Shown here one piece after another: positions 6,387-11,720 of a DNA stretch of 11,720 nucleotides. Positions within the stretch are counted from its first letter, which is position 1; every line of letters starts with the position of its first letter. This stretch comes from Flavobacteriales bacterium (GTDB lineage: Bacteria; Bacteroidota; Bacteroidia; Flavobacteriales; UA16): contig JAOIQU010000038.1 of the NCBI GenBank assembly GCA_028141885.1, positions 1-11,720 of the forward strand, read 5' to 3'. Below the pieces are notes generated by a model, which worked only from the letters and a program-made list of their open reading frames with translations, was not told the origin of the DNA and did no database searches. Made by a program: the position numbers and the translations under genes.

Positions 6387-7676
6387 ATGCGGTACCAAAA
6401 ACTTCCCTCTGACCTGTACGTCCAGAACCGAGAAGCGTTCATGAAGCGGATGAAGCCAGGCGGACTGGCCTTGTTTTTCAGCAACGACATCTACCCGACG
6501 AGTGCCGACGGCACCTTGCCGTTCAAGCAGCACGCGGACATTTTTTACCTCGCAGGCGTGGACCAGGAAGAGACCGTGCTGTTGCTGTTCCCGGACGCGC
6601 ACAACCCTACGGATCGGGAAATCTTGTTCACGCTCGAGACCAACGACGAACTCGCGATTTGGGAGGGGGCCAAGCTGACGAAAGCGCAAGCCACCGCCGA
6701 GACGGGCATTGCCAACGTGCAGTGGACCACGGCGCTTGAGCGGACCTTGCACCGTTTGATGGCCGAGGCCCAGTCTCTGTACCTGAACGACAACCAGCAC
6801 ACGCGTGCCCGCCTCACGGTCGAGACCCGCACGGATCGAGAAAATGCCGCGCTGCGAGCCAAATACCCCAACCACGAAATCGAACGCAGCGCGCCCATCC
6901 TGCACGCCATTCGCGCCGTCAAGCACTCTTTCGAGATTGACCAAATGCAACGGGCGTGCGACATCACCAAGGCGGGATTTGATCGGGTGCTGCAGTTTGT
7001 GAAGCCTGGGGTGATGGAATACGAGATCGAAGCGGAATTCATGCACGAGTTTTTGCGTCGTGGATCGCGCGGCTTCGCCTACACACCCATCATCGGATCG
7101 GGCTTCAACGCCTGCGTGCTTCACTACATCGAGAACGCGTCCGAATGCCAAGCTGGAGATGTCATTTTGATGGATGTGGGCGCGGAGTATGGCAACTACG
7201 CCGCAGACATGACGCGGTGTGTTCCTGTTTCGGGACGCTTTACGGACCGCCAGCGTGCCGTGTACAATGCGGTGCTTTCCGTGATGAAGGACGCGATGAA
7301 CTTGTTGCGTCCAGGCGTGTCGTTGCACGACTATCACAAACAAGTCGGCGAGTTGATGACCGCACAATTGCTCGACCTGAAGCTTATTGACCGCCACGAC
7401 GTCGAAAAACAAAACTCCGCATGGCCTGCATACAAGAAGTACTTCATGCACGGCACGTCGCATTTCATCGGGCTTGATGTTCACGACGTGGGTCATTGGC
7501 ACGAACCCATCGCCGCAGGCCACGTCTTCACCGTGGAGCCGGGTATCTACATCCGAGAAGAGAATTTGGGCATTCGACTTGAAAACGACATCGTCATCAC
7601 CGAGGACGGTTTCCACGACTTGATGGCGCACATCCCGCTTGAAGCAGACGCCATCGAGGAAGCCATGAATGCCTGA
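6387..7676 (+). CDS. pepP: Xaa-Pro aminopeptidase (M24B family)
   Basis: Cytoplasmic two-metal aminopeptidase that removes an N-terminal residue preceding proline. The 429-residue product has an N-terminal creatinase-like domain (about 1-170, with SNDIYPTSADGTLPFKQHAD and FYLAGVDQEETVLLLFPD) and a C-terminal pita-bread domain with all five metal ligands. These are Asp263 in MDVGAEYGNYAAD, Asp274, His359 in GTSHFIGLDVHD, Glu384 in TVEPGIY and Glu399 in RLENDIV. The length fits the family. ATG 6387 starts MRYQKLPSDL, as in Bacteroidota homologues; ATG 6372 would add five residues and start upstream of the -7 box. The gene is divergent from the deaminase operon and ends 12 bases from the stop of the convergent M43 protease gene. 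Confidence 0.93.
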   Translation: MRYQKLPSDLYVQNREAFMKRMKPGGLALFFSNDIYPTSADGTLPFKQHADIFYLAGVDQEETVLLLFPDAHNPTDREILFTLETNDELAIWEGAKLTKAQATAETGIANVQWTTALERTLHRLMAEAQSLYLNDNQHTRARLTVETRTDRENAALRAKYPNHEIERSAPILHAIRAVKHSFEIDQMQRACDITKAGFDRVLQFVKPGVMEYEIEAEFMHEFLRRGSRGFAYTPIIGSGFNACVLHYIENASECQAGDVILMDVGAEYGNYAADMTRCVPVSGRFTDRQRAVYNAVLSVMKDAMNLLRPGVSLHDYHKQVGELMTAQLLDLKLIDRHDVEKQNSAWPAYKKYFMHGTSHFIGLDVHDVGHWHEPIAAGHVFTVEPGIYIREENLGIRLENDIVITEDGFHDLMAHIPLEADAIEEAMNA

Positions 7677-7693
7677 CCCTCGCGGCGATCAGG
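7672..7693. other. Short inverted repeat spanning two convergent stop codons
   Basis: CCTGA (7672-7676, containing the aminopeptidase TGA) and TCAGG (7689-7693, containing the M43 protease TGA on the minus strand) are perfect complements separated by 12 bases. The stem is only five pairs and lacks T-tracts, so its role as a bidirectional terminator is doubtful. Confidence 0.25.
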
Positions 7694-9641
7694 GCTCACA
7701 AGTTGACCCATACATCACCAGGAAGTCGAGAAGGTCGTTGATTTGGATGACCCCATCGCCGTTGAGGTCCGCCTGACAAATCAACGCACAGGACCCGTCG
7801 TCCATGGTGGCCGTGGCGCTGTAGTTGGGGGCCAGGGGATACGTGCAGCCGGGTTCTTCGGATTCGTCGCAGAGCCCGTTAAGGTTGAAATCGTGGCAGG
7901 GCGTCGCGTCTTCTTCTTGGTTGGAAGGTGCGCACCCGGTGCAAACGTCAAATGAAATGGAAGACCCGAAGTTGCCCTCTTCCATGGTCACTTGGGCAAG
8001 GGTGTCACCCGCTTCGTTTTCGAGCAACATGCCGCCTCCAAAGTTGAAACCGTCGCCATCGTCGTCTGTCAATTCGAGGGTGTAGCACCCTTCTTGGAGA
8101 CATCCCTGCTCGACGTAGGTGGCGGAACCGATGGGGTAGTCGTCTCGACCCCAAACTTGGGTTCCTGCGCTGTCCGTCACGGACCACCCCAAATCCAACC
8201 CAAAAAAGTCCGTCATGATTGTCATGGTCCACGCTTCACCACTCGATCGGTACACGCTTTCGACAAGCGAATCGTTGGCGTTGTACTCGTCGAGCCCTCC
8301 ATTGGCCAGACGCACAGAGAAAATCCATTCCGAAGTGTCGACGGGAAGGGGTGTCGGCGGCATGAAGACGGTGGTGCTTTGGCCTGGCAGAAGCGCTTCC
8401 TCGAAGGCCACAGGAGGCATGATCACACCGTTGATTGACCACCTTATTTCGCCACCTTCCATCTCTGTCGTTCCTTGATTGAGCACGGTCAATTGGGGTT
8501 CCCAGAAGGCAGAACAAACCTCATACGCCTCCAACGGCTGAAGTTGGAAATCCTGATCCACGACAGGGATTCCGCCTTCGCTTTCGAGCAATTGGGAACG
8601 CACCGTGGCCAGACAAGTTCGCATCCGGTCTCGTTGGCCTTCGGTGAACATTTTGCGGCAGGACGTCGGCGCGTAGTCCATGTAGTTTTCGAGCAAGGCA
8701 CCGGGGCATGAAGCATCGACGCATGAACCGTTTTCGAGGGTCGGAGGCGTGTCACACACCAAATCTCCCGTGGCGAGACAGTTGCCGGGATCGACGCAAG
8801 AAGACGTGTTCCAAAACGGGTGCAACAGGGTGAGGTAGTGACCCATTTCGTGCGTCAAGGTCCGGTTCATGTCACGCCCGGGCTTGAGCGTGCCTTCTGT
8901 GCCAAACGCATTGTACAAGACTGTGATGCCATCTCGGACATCGCCCGTGGGTCCCACAAACGCGAATCCCTGTACGCCCCCACCTCCGTCGTTGCCGTTG
9001 ATTTCGGGCACCACGAAGACGTTGATGTAATCGTTGCGATTCCAGGCACTCGCGGACTTCACGGTCACCTCATCCACGCCCAAGTACTCTGAGGCCGAGG
9101 CGATGCCGTGCTCCTCGAATCCGGGAATGTTGCTGGCATTCAAGCGGACGATGCCAGAAGATGGTGCGCCCTCTGGGTCTCGCTGTGCAAGGACAAATTC
9201 CACACCCACGTCCACGCCATTTCCGTCCCCGGCAGTGCCCGCGACTTTCCGAAAGTCGTTGTTCAACGCGGCGATGGCGGACAGGATTTGGGCGTCGCTG
9301 ATGTTTTCATCTACTCCGACTGGCGACCCCAAGTGAAAGACGTGCACCACCACGGGAAGGGTCCAAATGTCCAAATCTTGGGAAGACACCGACGCCATGG
9401 GCACGCCGTTTGGCGTCGTTTGGAATGAGGTCCAATGGGCATCCATCGAAGCCCTGAGGTCAGTGTAATCAGAAGAATGCGTGAGGAGCTCTTGGTGCGC
9501 CACGTCCGTGCCACAGGTTGGCAGCCCCATGGGCAATTGCGCCACCGCTGTCCCCCACATCACCGAAACCCAAATGAACCAAGTCCAGTGCGCTGTCCAA
9601 GAGTGTGGTATGGGGGCATTGGATGCTGTCCAGGAGGTCAC
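7689..9641 (-). CDS. Secreted M43 (cytophagalysin/pappalysin-like) metalloprotease
   Basis: Extracellular zinc protease of the metzincin type. Of 650 residues, about 1-34 form a tryptophan-rich signal peptide (hydrophobic WFIWVSVMWGTAVA before QLP). CGTDVAHQELL near 43-53 is the usual pro-region start. The catalytic domain covers about 90-350 with HEMGHYLTLLH (His264, Glu265, His268, His274) and the Met-turn region ENYMDYAPTSCRKMFT (Met321). Next come a CARDB/Ig-like segment (about 370-462) and a domain with CYTLELTDDDGDGFNFGGG (about 470-567), both familiar in Bacteroidota secreted proteases. The end is a GCT repeat (598-618) and one dockerin-like loop (622-648). The start is GTG 9641, the only in-frame start giving a signal peptide; a TGA lies two codons upstream. 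The n-region contains no Lys or Arg, which is unusual. The gene begins 20 bases after the upstream stop, so it is probably cotranscribed. Confidence 0.92.
   Translation of the reverse strand: MTSWTASNAPIPHSWTAHWTWFIWVSVMWGTAVAQLPMGLPTCGTDVAHQELLTHSSDYTDLRASMDAHWTSFQTTPNGVPMASVSSQDLDIWTLPVVVHVFHLGSPVGVDENISDAQILSAIAALNNDFRKVAGTAGDGNGVDVGVEFVLAQRDPEGAPSSGIVRLNASNIPGFEEHGIASASEYLGVDEVTVKSASAWNRNDYINVFVVPEINGNDGGGGVQGFAFVGPTGDVRDGITVLYNAFGTEGTLKPGRDMNRTLTHEMGHYLTLLHPFWNTSSCVDPGNCLATGDLVCDTPPTLENGSCVDASCPGALLENYMDYAPTSCRKMFTEGQRDRMRTCLATVRSQLLESEGGIPVVDQDFQLQPLEAYEVCSAFWEPQLTVLNQGTTEMEGGEIRWSINGVIMPPVAFEEALLPGQSTTVFMPPTPLPVDTSEWIFSVRLANGGLDEYNANDSLVESVYRSSGEAWTMTIMTDFFGLDLGWSVTDSAGTQVWGRDDYPIGSATYVEQGCLQEGCYTLELTDDDGDGFNFGGGMLLENEAGDTLAQVTMEEGNFGSSISFDVCTGCAPSNQEEDATPCHDFNLNGLCDESEEPGCTYPLAPNYSATATMDDGSCALICQADLNGDGVIQINDLLDFLVMYGSTCEP
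7692..7850 (-). other. C-terminal GCT-repeat plus single dockerin-loop module (M43 protease)
   Basis: Encodes residues 598-650. GCTYPLAPNY to DDGSC has C-X18-C spacing (Cys599, Cys618). Four residues later Cys622 opens ADLNGDGVIQINDLLDFL, which closes at Cys648 (C-X25-C) and ends CEP. The calcium-loop aspartates and asparagine are intact. Confidence 0.8.
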
Positions 9642-9661
9642 GGGTCATGAGGTTGCCGGAC

Positions 9662-11494
9662 TCATTCGCAGGTGGTGTTGTACACCGCCAAGAAGTCCAA
9701 AAGGTCATTCAGCTGGATGAGTCCATTTCCATCTAAATCGGCACGACACCATTCACAGGTCCCGTCGTCCACGATGGCTCCCTCATTGTAATTGGTTGCG
9801 TCGTCGTATGTGCACCCTTGGTCGGCGTCGCACAATCCGTCGCCGTCATTGTCGGCCAAGCAATCCCCTCCGCACACCCCGAGGGCGTCGAGTTGGTTGC
9901 CGTTACAATCGCAGTCGCCTTCGGGAATGTTGTTGCATCCGCACTGGAATGCTGCACCAAGATCTCCGCATACCCCGCAGGCGTCCAATTCCAAGCACGT
10001 GCCGTTGTCGACGTTGGCGTTGGCGTCGTAGTTGCACGCCGCTTCGTCCGTGCACCCAAAGACCAAGCAGGTCAAGAAATCACAGGACCCGTCATTCAGG
10101 GTGGCGTTGGCGTCGTAGTTGCACGCCTCCTCCACTGTGCATCCAAGCACTTCGTTGACGTCACAAATCCCGTTGCCGTCCTCGTCGGCCAAACAATCTC
10201 CACCACAAACGCCAATGGCATCAAGCTGGCTGCCGCTGCAGTCGCAATCGCCTTCGGGAATGTCTGAACAGCCACAATCGTAGATGGCGCCTTGGCCGTT
10301 GCAAACGCCACACGAATCCATCATGCCAACACACTCGTCGACGTCGTCGCAAATGTCATCTCCGTCCAAGTCTGAAGAACAGTCTCCGCCACAGTTGCCG
10401 AGGACGTCTTCGTATTCGCAGGAACCGTCGTCAGCGCATGCATTGGGATCGAAGTTGCACGCACAGCCGTCCATGCACCCTGGGAACACGCACGACCCGT
10501 CGTCAATCAAAGCTTCGGAATCATAATTGCACGCTTCTTCATCCGTGCACCCTTCGCAGCTTGTGTACTCACAAGAGCCGTCGTCCACCGTTGCCTCGTC
10601 ATTGAAATTGCACGCACCCTCGTCCGTGCAGCCAACACAGCTTTCGAAATCGCAGCTCTCGTCATCCACGCACGCCGCCGCGTTGAAGTTGCAAGCGGAT
10701 TCGTCCGTACATCCCGCGATGCCTCCCCCCGCGTTTGCGAATTGAAGGTCGAGACCCTCCGTGACCTCGGGAATGTCGAATGAAACCGTCGCGATTTCAG
10801 TTGGCAGGTTGGAGTTGCTGTTGGGTTGAACCTTGAAATTGAGCGTTCCAGAGAGCGAGCTGTTGCGCGGCAGCGTGATTTGGGCCAAGGCCACAAGTCC
10901 ATCGGCGTCGGGCATCGAGTTGGCTCCGAGCGAAGGCTCAGACATTGAGGCAATGCCCCATCCAATCTCATCAACGCCATCGTAGTACACCGATGACGAG
11001 GGCGTGGTGGATGGATCGCTGTTGAACATGGAAATCAACGCATTGGTCACGGCAATTTGACCAGCACTTCCTTCGGGAAAGAGTCGTGTCTGCGAAATGG
11101 TGTTGTTCGCATTGCCAGGGTTGCCGGCGGTGGGGGTGAATTGGCCCAAGGTGACGTAAGAGTCATTGACGTAGGCCACGTCGTTCAAGTATTGCACCGC
11201 GATGCCCTCATTGGTGTATCCCGCGCTCGGGTTGTTGTACGCAGTGGCATTGCTTGAAATGGCGAGTGGATGACTTTGGCTGCCAAACACCATGAACACC
11301 CGGTCGTTGGTGCCGCTTGGACGAGCATAAATCTTGGCGCGCACCAAGCCGGTGTCGTCGACAGTGGGGATTTCAGGGAAGGTTTGGACCACCTGGATGA
11401 CCAAACTGTGGCACGTTGTGTCTTGGGCAAGCACAGTCGTGCTTCCCAAGCACACCATGGCAAACGCGGTGACAATGAGGGGGAAAAGCTTCAT
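9662..11494 (-). CDS. Secreted cysteine-rich multi-repeat protein
   Basis: Function unknown; expected at the cell surface or outside. The 610-residue product has a Sec signal peptide (MKLFPLIVTAFAMVCLGSTT, cut near VLA/Q at 23-24). A domain at about 25-255, probably beta-rich, resembles the core of the secreted protein at 1005-2183. The region 260-582 is cysteine-rich: seven GCT-type repeats begin at residues 261, 288, 315, 339, 451, 480 and 560. Calcium-loop segments resembling thrombospondin type 3 repeats (DLDGDDICDD at 375-384, DEDGNGICD, DNDGDGLCD) and two copies of a CGVC...IPEGDCDC...GVCGGDC block lie between them. The chain ends with one dockerin-like loop (583-609) and CE. ATG 11494 gives the signal peptide and has a promoter-like sequence upstream. 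The cysteines are probably in disulfides. A stalk, adhesin or matrix protein is possible; no enzymatic motif was seen. Confidence 0.92.
   Translation of the reverse strand: MKLFPLIVTAFAMVCLGSTTVLAQDTTCHSLVIQVVQTFPEIPTVDDTGLVRAKIYARPSGTNDRVFMVFGSQSHPLAISSNATAYNNPSAGYTNEGIAVQYLNDVAYVNDSYVTLGQFTPTAGNPGNANNTISQTRLFPEGSAGQIAVTNALISMFNSDPSTTPSSSVYYDGVDEIGWGIASMSEPSLGANSMPDADGLVALAQITLPRNSSLSGTLNFKVQPNSNSNLPTEIATVSFDIPEVTEGLDLQFANAGGGIAGCTDESACNFNAAACVDDESCDFESCVGCTDEGACNFNDEATVDDGSCEYTSCEGCTDEEACNYDSEALIDDGSCVFPGCMDGCACNFDPNACADDGSCEYEDVLGNCGGDCSSDLDGDDICDDVDECVGMMDSCGVCNGQGAIYDCGCSDIPEGDCDCSGSQLDAIGVCGGDCLADEDGNGICDVNEVLGCTVEEACNYDANATLNDGSCDFLTCLVFGCTDEAACNYDANANVDNGTCLELDACGVCGDLGAAFQCGCNNIPEGDCDCNGNQLDALGVCGGDCLADNDGDGLCDADQGCTYDDATNYNEGAIVDDGTCEWCRADLDGNGLIQLNDLLDFLAVYNTTCE
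9665..9817 (-). other. C-terminal GCT-repeat plus single dockerin-loop module (Cys-rich protein)
   Basis: Encodes residues 560-610. GCTYDDATNY to DDGTC (Cys561, Cys580) is followed three residues later by Cys583, then ADLDGNGLIQLNDLLDFL and Cys609 (C-X25-C), with the chain ending CE. It aligns without gaps to the corresponding loops of the protease and the truncated neighbour. Confidence 0.8.
9749..9985 (-). repeat. Long internal repeat, second copy
   Basis: Encodes residues 504-582 of the cysteine-rich protein (DACGVC, CGC, IPEGDCDCNGNQLDALGVCG, then calcium loop and GCT repeat). It is shifted 333 bases from the first copy at 10076-10318, for example at the shared TCGGGAATGT/TCGGGAATG core (9921 versus 10254 on the plus strand). 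Confidence 0.8.
10076..10318 (-). repeat. Long internal repeat, first copy
   Basis: Encodes residues 393-473 of the cysteine-rich protein (DSCGVC, CGC, IPEGDCDCSGSQLDAIGVCG, calcium loop, GCT repeat). Protein identity to the second copy is high in the IPEGDCDC to GVCGGDCLAD stretch and lower in the GCT repeat. This fits an in-frame tandem duplication of a 111-residue unit that includes an intervening GCT repeat. Confidence 0.8.
10627..10714 (-). repeat. Start of the GCT cysteine-repeat array
   Basis: The first of seven repeats of the type GCT-x-E-x-A-C-N-[FY], with C-X18-C spacing (residues 261-281, Cys262 and Cys281), followed directly by the second at residue 288. Copies one to four are nearly continuous (residues 261-360) and the other three are spaced by calcium-loop blocks. 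The repeats are coding and differ at many third positions, so they are not a DNA-level satellite. Confidence 0.7.
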
Positions 11495-11500
11495 GGCAGC

Positions 11501-11536
11501 GTATAATCTGTTATGTCAAATATACAACAATTATAC
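11501..11536. repeat. Inverted repeat centred on the promoter of the Cys-rich protein gene
   Basis: On the minus strand GTATAAT (11536-11530) and ATTATAC (11507-11501) are perfect complements with a 22-base spacer. The centre of symmetry lies in the -7 box at 11517-11524. This is the geometry of a possible operator, though the arms are AT-rich and short. Confidence 0.4.
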
Positions 11537-11546
11537 TCAACTGCAA
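11517..11546 (-). promoter_or_regulatory. Bacteroidota-type promoter of the Cys-rich protein gene
   Basis: On the minus strand TTG (11546-11544), 19 bases, then TATATTTG (11524-11517) match TTG-N17-23-TAnnTTTG perfectly. The box ends 22 bases before ATG 11494, giving a short leader. The region is AT-rich, unlike the surrounding coding sequence. It overlaps the stop codon of the preceding gene by none of its bases but begins only two bases after it. Confidence 0.6.
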
Positions 11547-11547
11547 G

Positions 11548-11720
11548 TTATTCACAATTCACACCGAACAACAACAGAAAGTCCAGAAGGTCAGCGAGTT
11601 GAACCAATCCATCACCGTTCAAGTCTCCCTCGCATGCTTCGATGCATGTGCCATTGTCCATCGTGGCGGTTGGATCGTAGTTCTGGGCTCCTGAGAATGT
11701 GCAACCCACAACTTCTTCAG
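11548..11720 (-). CDS. C-terminal end of another secreted GCT-repeat/dockerin-loop protein (5' part outside window)
   Basis: The frame is open to the right edge, and 56 residues before the TAA at 11548-11550 are visible. They consist almost entirely of the module that ends the two downstream proteins: GCTFSGAQNYDPTATMDNGT with C-X18-C spacing, a short linker IEA, then C, EGDLNGDGLVQLADLLDFLL and a closing cysteine at C-X25-C, ending CE. The amount of upstream protein is unknown. It lies 53 bases before the cysteine-rich protein gene on the same strand, with a separate promoter between them. The identity of the rest of the protein cannot be judged. Confidence 0.87.
   Translation of the reverse strand, partial: EEVVGCTFSGAQNYDPTATMDNGTCIEACEGDLNGDGLVQLADLLDFLLLFGVNCE
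11551..11706 (-). other. C-terminal GCT-repeat plus single dockerin-loop module (truncated gene)
   Basis: Third minus-strand copy of the module, with the same C-X18-C and C-X25-C distances and the same LLDFL helix motif as the copies at 9665-9817 and 7692-7850. DNA identity among the copies is only moderate by eye, so conservation appears to act on the protein. Confidence 0.8.

Noticed and set aside
6120..7631. A 503-codon open frame on the minus strand opposite the aminopeptidase
   Set aside because: It lies antisense to a gene with all five M24 metal ligands. Its translation is Arg/Val/His-rich with no recognisable domain, and such long shadows are common in GC-rich DNA.
9749..10714. CRISPR-like or satellite-like periodic sequence
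   Set aside because: The periodicity is explained by GCT and calcium-loop protein repeats in one reading frame. Repeats are divergent at DNA level and there are no unique spacers of constant length.
7689..11494. Standard type IX secretion C-terminal sorting domain
   Set aside because: No PxGxY or KVVxx-type beta-rich tail is visible; the proteins stop directly after a cysteine-bracketed calcium loop.
1..11720. tRNA, rRNA, transposase or phage genes
   Set aside because: All gaps are under 100 bases and the coding genes are ordinary chromosomal families. No cloverleaf, terminal repeat or integrase-like sequence was seen.

Overview
The window looks like chromosomal DNA of a GC-rich marine-type member of the Bacteroidota, probably Flavobacteriales. 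The grounds are secreted proteins carrying the GCTDEAACNYD-type cysteine repeats common in that group, an M43 (cytophagalysin-like) metalloprotease, Bacteroidota-style TAnnTTTG promoter boxes, weak or absent Shine-Dalgarno signals, and a TDO and M23 peptidase that fit Bacteroidota variants. Lineage is inferred from protein style; no marker gene is present. Coding density is very high: every gap is under 100 bases and no RNA gene, insertion sequence or CRISPR array was seen.

Layout. Positions 1-977 (+): the C-terminal part of the cysteine desulfurase SufS followed by its partner SufE (Fe-S cluster assembly). 1005-2183 (+): a secreted protein with dockerin-like calcium-loop pairs at both ends and one GCT cysteine repeat. 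2239-3528 (+): a MOP-superfamily polysaccharide flippase, convergent with a minus-strand operon running 6307 to 3531. That operon holds a RidA-family protein resembling 2-aminomuconate deaminase, tryptophan 2,3-dioxygenase, and an M23 lipoprotein peptidase whose start overlaps the dioxygenase stop (ATGA). The deaminase and dioxygenase point to the oxidative kynurenine/2-aminomuconate route of tryptophan breakdown. A short divergent promoter region (6308-6386) separates this operon from a Xaa-Pro aminopeptidase (6387-7676, +).

The last third (7689-11720, all minus) is a run of three secreted proteins: the C-terminus of a truncated one, a 610-residue cysteine-rich multi-repeat protein, and an M43 metalloprotease. 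All three end in the same two-part module: a C-X18-C GCT repeat, then a single dockerin-like calcium loop bracketed by C-X25-C and stopping one or two residues later. The plus-strand protein at 1005-2183 carries a variant. No standard type IX secretion C-terminal domain was recognised at these ends, so this module is the best candidate in the window for an undescribed sorting, anchoring or docking signal.

A second recurring signal is a TACCTTYG box exactly four bases before a possible start codon in three genes, which would suit leaderless or near-leaderless transcripts.
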